DNA of 6,609 bases from a bacterium (GTDB lineage: Bacteria; UBP14; UBA6098; B30-G16), in assembly GCA_027064665.1 (NCBI GenBank), contig JAMOPH010000379.1, forward strand, positions 1 to 6,609. The letters are read 5' to 3'. The translations under genes and the position numbers were made by a program. The number at the start of each line of letters is the position of its first letter. Position 1 is the first letter of the stretch. This document shows positions 1 through 3,906 of this stretch, one piece after another. The notes under the pieces were generated by a model. That model made no database searches. It was given only the letters and a program-made list of their open reading frames with translations, and was not told where the DNA came from.

Positions 1-1063
1 TCGCCTCGTAGTTCTCGCTCCATATCCGGGGAAGCGCCGTATCGGAGGGCCATTTTACATTGTTCAACTCAATCGTCAGATGGGGAACATTGAATTCGTG
101 ATAGTGCCAGTCCTGCATAGAGCCGTTGACCTCATACCAGTCGTAGCCGTTGGTTATTCCGCCGGGGAAATGGGAACTGGTATCCATCGTCGGGTTGAGG
201 GAAGCGTAATTGCGGCATCGGACCTTGAGAAGCGAATCATCCGGCGCGCGGGCGGTGTCAAAATCCCACGGATAGTTAGCTACCACAGCGCCAGTGTGGA
301 AATTTACAGCCATAGAGGGATGCCGCCCGGACAGAAAATCCATCATCGCGCGGGTCTCCGGCTGAAGAGCGTAGGTTCCGTCGTTGCCTGCAGTGCCATC
401 GGGAACGGGGAAATTGCGGTTGAGGTCAACATCGTTGGCGTTGTAGCGCCGGGCACGGACATTGCCATCGGGGTTCATCATCGGCACCACCCACAGACTG
501 ACCGAATCCACAACCCGGGTTATCCGTGGGTCGGCGCCGTATTTCTGCGTCAGCGAATCGCAAAGCCATATCAGAAGTTCTGTGCCAACCGGCTCGTCGC
601 CGTGCATCGTGGAGATATAGACAAACTCCGGCTCGTTCTCCTCAACCCCGGGGTTGTCAGTGATGTTGAGGACCCAAATCCATCTGCCGTCCACCGTGGG
701 ACCGATGCTGTCCAGTGCGACAATTTCCGGATATGTGCTGGCGAGGCTGTGCGCCCAGTCGGAAAGTTCATCGTAGGAATGATAAAGCACCTCTTTCGGA
801 TGCGCCAGCGCATAGGCGGCATTTACCGCCGATGTATCCACCAGACGCACCGGGGAAAATCCTGCCATCTCAAGCAGGGCAAACCCCTCATCGTCAACAT
901 AGGCTTTGACAAGCCCCGTGGTAGGGATGTAGTCCTCAATGTATCTTACCGCCTTCCGAGCCCGGACGAAATCCGCCCTGCCGTTGACAAAAAAGCGCAC
1001 GGGGTATTCCTCGCCCCAGACCGCCAGAGTTAATAAAAATATCGCGGTATATCTTGCCCTCAT
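1..1063 (-). CDS. secreted M14 zinc carboxypeptidase, 3' end cut by window edge
   Basis: A metallopeptidase expected to remove C-terminal residues from peptides outside the cytoplasm. The 354 visible residues start with a signal peptide (about 1-18, MRARYTAIFLLTLAVWG), then a short N-terminal region, then an M14 catalytic domain from about residue 92. Visible active-site elements are H154 and E157 in MHGDEPVG (zinc ligands), NPDG at 197-200, DLNRNFP at 213-219 (substrate carboxylate binding), H256 in NFHTGA (third zinc ligand), HFPGGITNGYDWY with GSMQDWHY, and E332 in LTIELNNVKWPS (general base). This motif order matches the carboxypeptidase D/E/N (M14B) group. The usual HGGA after the third ligand is HTGA here. 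The start at 1063 is supported by a G-rich ribosome site and the signal peptide. The missing part probably holds a carboxypeptidase-regulatory-like beta-sandwich and perhaps a sorting signal; this is inferred, not seen. Family assignment is firm, substrate unknown. Confidence 0.92.
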   Translation of the reverse strand, partial: MRARYTAIFLLTLAVWGEEYPVRFFVNGRADFVRARKAVRYIEDYIPTTGLVKAYVDDEGFALLEMAGFSPVRLVDTSAVNAAYALAHPKEVLYHSYDELSDWAHSLASTYPEIVALDSIGPTVDGRWIWVLNITDNPGVEENEPEFVYISTMHGDEPVGTELLIWLCDSLTQKYGADPRITRVVDSVSLWVVPMMNPDGNVRARRYNANDVDLNRNFPVPDGTAGNDGTYALQPETRAMMDFLSGRHPSMAVNFHTGAVVANYPWDFDTARAPDDSLLKVRCRNYASLNPTMDTSSHFPGGITNGYDWYEVNGSMQDWHYHEFNVPHLTIELNNVKWPSDTALPRIWSENYEA

Positions 1064-1069
1064 TCAACA

Positions 1070-1075
1070 CCCCCT
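1070..1075 (-). promoter_or_regulatory. ribosome binding site of the carboxypeptidase
   Basis: Read on the minus strand this is AGGGGG, six bases before the ATG at 1063. It fixes the start. It can pair with a CCUCC anti-Shine-Dalgarno only if one G-U wobble is allowed, as at the other starts in this window. Confidence 0.7.
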
Positions 1076-1138
1076 ATCAGCATCAATTTAACCGTAAAAA
1101 GCCAAAATTCAACGAAAACCGAAAATTGCGCTGAAGGG

Positions 1139-1144
1139 ATTATA
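1139..1144 (-). promoter_or_regulatory. candidate -10 box upstream of the carboxypeptidase
   Basis: The minus strand reads a perfect TATAAT here, about 75 bases before the carboxypeptidase start. No convincing -35 box lies 16-18 bases further upstream (CCACCA at 17), so this is a weak call resting on the -10 match and its position between a terminator/repeat block and the gene. Confidence 0.3.
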
Positions 1145-1225
1145 ACCTGTAGTTGCGCAATTGGTGGGTTAAAAACAATCCGGCAGGAAAACCAAAAACC
1201 GGGGGCTCAATAGGAATTTTTTGAA

Positions 1226-1320
1226 AGCGAGCGATTAAAATCGCTCGCTGAAATTTTTTCTAAACCCGACCCCCGGTCGGGTTTTCTTTTTCCCCTCAGC
1301 GAGGCATTTCAATGCCTCGC
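1226..1320. repeat. three-hairpin intergenic cassette, copy 1
   Basis: Three successive inverted repeats. Hairpin 1 pairs 1226-1235 with 1240-1249 (arm GCGAGCGAT, loop TAAA). Hairpin 2 pairs 1262-1271 with 1275-1284 (arm AAACCCGACC, loop CCC). Hairpin 3 pairs 1299-1307 with 1312-1320 (arm GCGAGGCAT, loop TTCA). All stems are perfect in this copy. The same order, spacing and near-identical linkers recur at 2203-2294 and 2424-2514. The cassette lies between the surface-protein gene and the carboxypeptidase gene, both on the minus strand, and occupies much of the 319-base gap 1064-1382; the rest of that gap holds a terminator, a possible -10 box and otherwise nothing I can identify. Confidence 0.85.
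1262..1290 (+). terminator. possible plus-strand terminator inside cassette copy 1
   Basis: A 10-bp GC-rich stem with a 3-base loop is followed on the plus strand by TTTCTTTTT, which fits a factor-independent terminator. The minus strand has an A-rich tract after the hairpin, so it would not terminate minus-strand transcripts this way. No plus-strand gene lies just upstream, so a role would be limited to stopping antisense transcription toward the surface-protein gene. Confidence 0.35.
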
Positions 1321-1335
1321 GGTGTTCTTCCAACC

Positions 1336-1372
1336 AAAACCAGACCCATCCCCCGACCGAGGATGGGCCTGG
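1336..1372 (-). terminator. terminator of the surface-protein gene
   Basis: Starting 10 bases after the stop codon at 1383, the minus strand can form a 12-bp stem: CCAGGCCCATCC (1372-1361) pairs with GGATGGGTCTGG (1351-1340), with one G-U pair and a 9-base loop. UUUU and then GGUU follow. The U tract is short, but stem length and position support factor-independent termination. The G-U pair is compatible only with a minus-strand transcript. Confidence 0.65.
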
Positions 1373-1382
1373 ATAGCACCGT

Positions 1383-2150
1383 TTAATCCCTCACGACGCA
1401 GCAGCGATATCCGTGATTACTATTACAGTATTCAGTGCCTGTTGAGTCGCACCTACTGCCAACACAGGCCTGAGCCACCCCCAAACTATTAAATCCATCG
1501 CATCCCAAATCGTATATCCAAAATCCGTCGCTTGAGATTTCAGTGTCATCGTAAAAATCTTGGTATTCGTGCCGTGTGCAGAGCCTGGCCCCGATAGCGG
1601 CACACCTCTCGCGAGCTACAGGCCAGGATGTTGCTGAAAATTGCGAACTGACACACACATACTTGTTATTGTCGTCCCTGTCCCCGTGAATCAGGTACCA
1701 AGTAATACTACCATTAAAAGTGAGTAAATCCGAGCAGGAAGAGGACCCGGAACCAGAAGTATAGTACGCTGTATCCGCGTAAATGGAGCGGAATGCAAAA
1801 CTTACAGGGGCAAGTTTCTCTCTCGGCGTCATCTCGGGGTCATCGCGCACCTTGAGGGCAATCCAATACGGACGGTTAAATTTTAGCGTATCCCCGCCAT
1901 TGTGGCTCAAATCAAGTTGAACATCAAACAAACCATTGACTACATCCACGGTCATTGTATCACACCACAGCAGATTCCCACCCGTTGCAGCGTCATAAAT
2001 TCTGAAAATTATCGTGCAGGTGTCGTTAATCGCAACACCGCCGGCATCGGTCAGTTTCGCCTGGTAGTTCATAATGCGCGGCACCTGAGCAAACACCATC
2101 CCAAAAATCACCAGCGCAAAAACCACCGCAAATGTTGTTTTGTGTGTCAT
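1383..2150 (-). CDS. exported surface protein, stalk-type N-terminal module plus Cys-rich C-terminal head
   Basis: A 255-residue secreted protein of unknown function. Residues 1-21 are a signal peptide (hydrophobic FAVVFALVIFGMVFA, cleavage near AQ). Residues about 24-128 form a module recognisable by its phrases: PRIMNYQAKLTDAGG, IIFRIYDAATGGNLLW, VNGLFDVQLD, YWIALKVRDDPEMTPREKL and PVSFAFRSIYADTA. This module recurs at the N-terminus of many surface proteins in FCB-type and uncultured bacteria, ahead of variable C-terminal parts. A Gly/Ser linker (132-138) follows. The C-terminal region (139-255) holds ten cysteines and the phrases CAAIGARLCTRHEY (183-196) and GYRCC (247-251). These resemble parts of the sulfatase-modifying-factor / C-type-lectin-like fold, but the region is far too short for a full formylglycine enzyme, so a binding role is more likely. 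The start is supported by a strong ribosome site and the signal peptide. Confidence 0.85.
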   Translation of the reverse strand: MTHKTTFAVVFALVIFGMVFAQVPRIMNYQAKLTDAGGVAINDTCTIIFRIYDAATGGNLLWCDTMTVDVVNGLFDVQLDLSHNGGDTLKFNRPYWIALKVRDDPEMTPREKLAPVSFAFRSIYADTAYYTSGSGSSSCSDLLTFNGSITWYLIHGDRDDNNKYVCVSSQFSATSWPVARERCAAIGARLCTRHEYQDFYDDTEISSDGFWIYDLGCDGFNSLGVAQACVGSRCDSTGTEYCNSNHGYRCCVVRD

Positions 2151-2155
2151 ATCCC

Positions 2156-2162
2156 CCTCCTT
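2156..2162 (-). promoter_or_regulatory. ribosome binding site of the surface-protein gene
   Basis: The minus strand reads AAGGAGG, then GGGAT, then the ATG at 2150. It is a canonical Shine-Dalgarno sequence inside a longer purine run. A palindrome (2173-2194) ends ten bases further upstream, so the site would sit just 3' of a stem-loop in the mRNA leader. Confidence 0.75.
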
Positions 2163-2172
2163 GTTTTGATGG

Positions 2173-2194
2173 GCGAGCGGTTGAAACCGCTCGC
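2173..2194. repeat. single extra palindrome related to the cassette hairpins
   Basis: Arms GCGAGCGGT (2173-2181) and ACCGCTCGC (2186-2194) pair perfectly over 9 bp around a TGAA loop. It shares the outer GCGAG/CTCGC with hairpins 1 and 3 of the cassettes and differs from hairpin 1 by a paired change (CGA/TCG becomes CGG/CCG). It sits eight bases beside cassette copy 2 and directly upstream of the ribosome site of the surface-protein gene. Confidence 0.8.
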
Positions 2195-2202
2195 ATTCTT
2201 AA

Positions 2203-2294
2203 ACGAGCGATTAAAATCGCTCGCTGAAATTTTTTTCTAAACCCGACCTCCGGCCGGGTTTCTTCCCTCTCAGCGAGGCATTTCAATGCCTCGC
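2203..2294. repeat. three-hairpin intergenic cassette, copy 2
   Basis: Hairpin 1 pairs 2204-2211 with 2216-2223 (8 bp; the outermost pair, 2203/2224, is A/C on the plus strand). Hairpin 2 pairs 2239-2248 with 2252-2261 with one A/C mismatch at 2246/2254. Hairpin 3 pairs 2273-2281 with 2286-2294 perfectly. Both mismatches would be G-U pairs in minus-strand RNA. Order and linkers match copies 1 and 3. On the minus strand hairpin 3 encodes the last codons of the small open frame 2377-2270. Confidence 0.85.
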
Positions 2295-2377
2295 AACATT
2301 AGAGCATCGGCTTTCAACCCAATGGAAAACCTTTGCCGCATATCAACCGTTCGGCTTATGTTTTCTGCTTTTCTCAT
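2270..2377 (-). CDS. possible small protein, 35 residues
   Basis: A short open frame from ATG at 2377 to TGA at 2270, with a product beginning MRKAENISRTVDMRQ and ending LMLRGIEMPR. It is basic, with no membrane segment or signal peptide and no family I recognise. In its favour is a strong G-rich ribosome site eight bases upstream. Against it are its length, the lack of a homologue I can name, and the fact that its last residues and stop codon lie in hairpin 3 of cassette copy 2. Cassette copy 3 translated in the same frame gives LRGIEIPR and a stop, which suggests this tail is a property of the cassette. It could be a real small gene, a repeat-associated reading frame, or a degraded gene fragment. 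Confidence 0.4.
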   Translation of the reverse strand: MRKAENISRTVDMRQRFSIGLKADALMLRGIEMPR

Positions 2378-2385
2378 TTTATTGT

Positions 2386-2392
2386 CTCCCCC
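2386..2392 (-). promoter_or_regulatory. ribosome binding site of the small open frame, in a possible hairpin loop
   Basis: The minus strand reads GGGGGAG eight bases before the ATG at 2377. It is flanked by the complementary hexamers TTGTCT (2403-2398) and AGACAA (2387-2382), which could form a 6-bp stem with most of the G run in the loop. The ribosome site is the main reason to consider the small frame real. Confidence 0.5.
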
Positions 2393-2423
2393 TTTTTAGA
2401 CAAGTGAAATCGCCTATTCCTTG

Positions 2424-2514
2424 GCGAGCGATTAAAACCGCTCGCTGAAATTTTTTCTAAACCCGACCTCCGGTCGGGTTTCTTCCCTCTCAGCGAGGTA
2501 TTTCAATACCTCGC
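2424..2514. repeat. three-hairpin intergenic cassette, copy 3
   Basis: Hairpin 1 pairs 2424-2432 with 2437-2445 with one A/C mismatch (2431/2438). Hairpin 2 pairs 2459-2468 with 2472-2481 perfectly. Hairpin 3 pairs 2493-2501 with 2506-2514 perfectly, with arm GCGAGGTAT where copies 1 and 2 have GCGAGGCAT; the partner arm changes to match. It lies in the 508-base divergent gap 2151-2658, which also holds copy 2, the extra palindrome and the small open frame. Confidence 0.85.
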
Positions 2515-2530
2515 AATGTCAGGGAAAAAG

Positions 2531-2551
2531 ATGACCTATGACTATTGACTA
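2531..2551 (+). repeat. three tandem heptamers upstream of the OmpA-family gene
   Basis: ATGACCT, ATGACTA and TTGACTA follow one another without a gap, each differing from the next by one or two bases. They lie about 110 bases before the OmpA start, in the stretch where a promoter or regulator site is expected. They could be a binding site or chance. Confidence 0.35.
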
Positions 2552-2564
2552 TACCATCCTTAAA

Positions 2565-2593
2565 TTTACACAAAAATCGGTTGCGGATTTAAA
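2565..2593 (+). promoter_or_regulatory. candidate sigma-70-type promoter of the OmpA-family gene
   Basis: TTTACA (2565-2570), a 17-base spacer and TTTAAA (2588-2593) are partial matches to the -35 and -10 consensus. Transcription would begin near 2600 and give a leader of about 60 bases. The region is A/T-rich, so chance matches are likely and the call is weak. Confidence 0.3.
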
Positions 2594-2647
2594 CAAAAAA
2601 GTTGAAATTCAGTCATAACTGCGTAGTTTGTTGTAGCAAACACTTAC

Positions 2648-2654
2648 AGGGGGG
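2648..2654 (+). promoter_or_regulatory. ribosome binding site of the OmpA-family gene
   Basis: AGGGGGG followed by AAGT lies directly before the ATG at 2659. It decides the start. The same frame is open further upstream from a TTG at 2602, but that would add 19 residues without signal-peptide character in front of a good signal peptide. Confidence 0.75.
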
Positions 2655-2658
2655 AAGT

Positions 2659-3819
2659 ATGAAAAAAATCGCAGAGGTCTGGGTGCTATTTTTGTCCGTA
2701 GGTTTGGTTACGGCGGGGGTCTGGATACCCAATGAGTGGAAAATTGGTACGCTCACCCTCGGACCCGAATTCGGTATCGGCGACAAGGGGCATTTTGACC
2801 TCGCCCTCGGCGGCAGGATGAATGTCCCGCACCTTGAAAACCTCACCTTCGGGATGTCCTTTCAGGGCGGAATGATTTTCCACAATACCGACAGCCTCTT
2901 CTACACCGACGAATTCGGCTACCGCTACGATGTGGTCAAGGACTGGACGGACTACTCCTTCAGTTTCCTCGCCGGAGCAGAATTCGCACCACGGGCTAAA
3001 ATCAACCCCTTTGTCCTGACCGGTGTTGAGATATGGAGTTTCAGTTTCACCGCCGAGGACACGGTCTGGGACAGAAAAGTTGATGTATCCTCAAGCGAGA
3101 ACGGCGTTGCCCTGCCGGTGATTTTGGGGTGCGATTTCGCCCTGTCAAAGCACTTCGCAATAACCCCATATCTGCGCCTGACACCGTATCTGAAAAACCT
3201 GAAGGTAGCCATCACAACCTTTGACGAATACGGATATCCAGTTGCCGCCCACGAAGAGGATGTCGGCAAGTGGCGCGGGATGGTGCACTTCGGCGTCAAC
3301 GCATCGTTTATCTTCAGTCTGCCTCTGCCCAAGGATTCCGATGGCGACGGCGTGTGGGACGAATTTGACGAATGCCCTAACACTCCCCCCGGCACAATAG
3401 TTGACGAACGGGGATGCCCATACAAAAAACCGAAAATCGCATCCCGCTCGGAAATTGAGAGGGCTTTTAGGGAAAAGAAAAAATTTGTCACCAACCAGAT
3501 TTACTTTGAGTTCAACAGCGACAAAATAAAACCCGAATCGTATCCTATTTTGGATGAAATCGGCAGGATTCTGGAAAAACATCCTGAATGGAAATTAGAA
3601 ATCGCCGGCTACACCGACTCAATTGGCACGGAGGAATACAATCTTGACCTCTCTCAGCGTCGGGCGAATGCGGTTCGGCAGTATCTTCTGGAGCATTTTG
3701 ATATATATGCCCGCAACCTGATAGCCAAGGGCTACGGCGAAGCCAACCCAATCGCCGACAACGGCACCCCCGAAGGCAGAGCGAAAAACAGAAGGGTGGA
3801 ATTTAGAATTATAAAGTAG
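2659..3819 (+). CDS. OmpA-family outer-membrane protein with calcium-binding TSP3 linker
   Basis: A 386-residue envelope protein predicted to tie the outer membrane to peptidoglycan. Residues 1-20 are a signal peptide (MKKIAEVWVLFLSVGLVTAG). Residues about 22-222 alternate short amphipathic strands with aromatic ends (LGPEFGIG, FSFLAGAEF, FVLTGVEIWSFSF, VHFGVNASFIFS), which fits an eight-stranded outer-membrane barrel. Residues 226-254 (DSDGDGVWDEFDECPNT, then RGCP) are a thrombospondin type 3 calcium-binding repeat with its usual cysteine pair. Residues about 279-386 are the OmpA C-terminal domain: IYFEFNSDKI, then GYTDSIGT with D320, then LSQRRANAV with R335. Asp and Arg at these positions bind the diaminopimelate of peptidoglycan in characterised members. 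The C-terminus RVEFRIIK is typical. The gene stands alone between a divergent neighbour and its own terminator and is probably strongly expressed. Confidence 0.95.
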   Translation: MKKIAEVWVLFLSVGLVTAGVWIPNEWKIGTLTLGPEFGIGDKGHFDLALGGRMNVPHLENLTFGMSFQGGMIFHNTDSLFYTDEFGYRYDVVKDWTDYSFSFLAGAEFAPRAKINPFVLTGVEIWSFSFTAEDTVWDRKVDVSSSENGVALPVILGCDFALSKHFAITPYLRLTPYLKNLKVAITTFDEYGYPVAAHEEDVGKWRGMVHFGVNASFIFSLPLPKDSDGDGVWDEFDECPNTPPGTIVDERGCPYKKPKIASRSEIERAFREKKKFVTNQIYFEFNSDKIKPESYPILDEIGRILEKHPEWKLEIAGYTDSIGTEEYNLDLSQRRANAVRQYLLEHFDIYARNLIAKGYGEANPIADNGTPEGRAKNRRVEFRIIK

Positions 3820-3841
3820 CCCATACGAACTCACAGACCCC

Positions 3842-3872
3842 AAGCCCCTCGCAATCGGTGAGGGGCTTTTTT
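3842..3872 (+). terminator. terminator of the OmpA-family gene
   Basis: AAGCCCCTC (3842-3850) pairs with GAGGGGCTT (3860-3868) around a 9-base loop, and the run of six T (3867-3872) follows. This is a textbook factor-independent terminator 23 bases after the stop codon. It separates the OmpA gene from the next gene, which starts only 34 bases further on. Confidence 0.9.
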
Positions 3873-3906
3873 GTTATTTTGAATTATGCGGGTGTGTTTG
3901 TAAATT

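Noticed and set aside
80..1033. Plus-strand open frame of 317 codons opposite the carboxypeptidase
   Set aside because: It is antisense to a gene with all M14 active-site motifs, has no ribosome site, and its translation has no recognisable domain; it arises from the codon bias of the real gene.
1153..1160. TTGCGCAA palindrome upstream of the carboxypeptidase
   Set aside because: An 8-base palindrome without a partner site or clear promoter context is too short to call an operator.
1902..2240. Plus-strand open frame running from the surface-protein gene into cassette copy 2
   Set aside because: Its tail (ERLKPLAFLNERLKSLAEIFF) is just the translation of the palindromes, and the rest is antisense to a clear coding region.
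2026..2286. Minus-strand open frame through cassette copy 2 into the start of the surface-protein gene
   Set aside because: It is out of frame with the signal peptide and domains of the real gene, and its N-terminal half is hairpin sequence.
1226..2514. CRISPR array
   Set aside because: There are only three widely and unequally spaced copies, the repeats are composite multi-hairpin units, the sequence between copies is coding, and no cas gene is present.
2173..2514. Insertion sequence or its terminal repeats
   Set aside because: No transposase frame lies between copies, the copies are in direct orientation, and I see no target-site duplication.
2626..2641. Small inverted repeat GTTTG/CAAAC before the OmpA ribosome site
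   Set aside because: Five base pairs around a six-base loop is weak and expected by chance in A/T-rich leader sequence.
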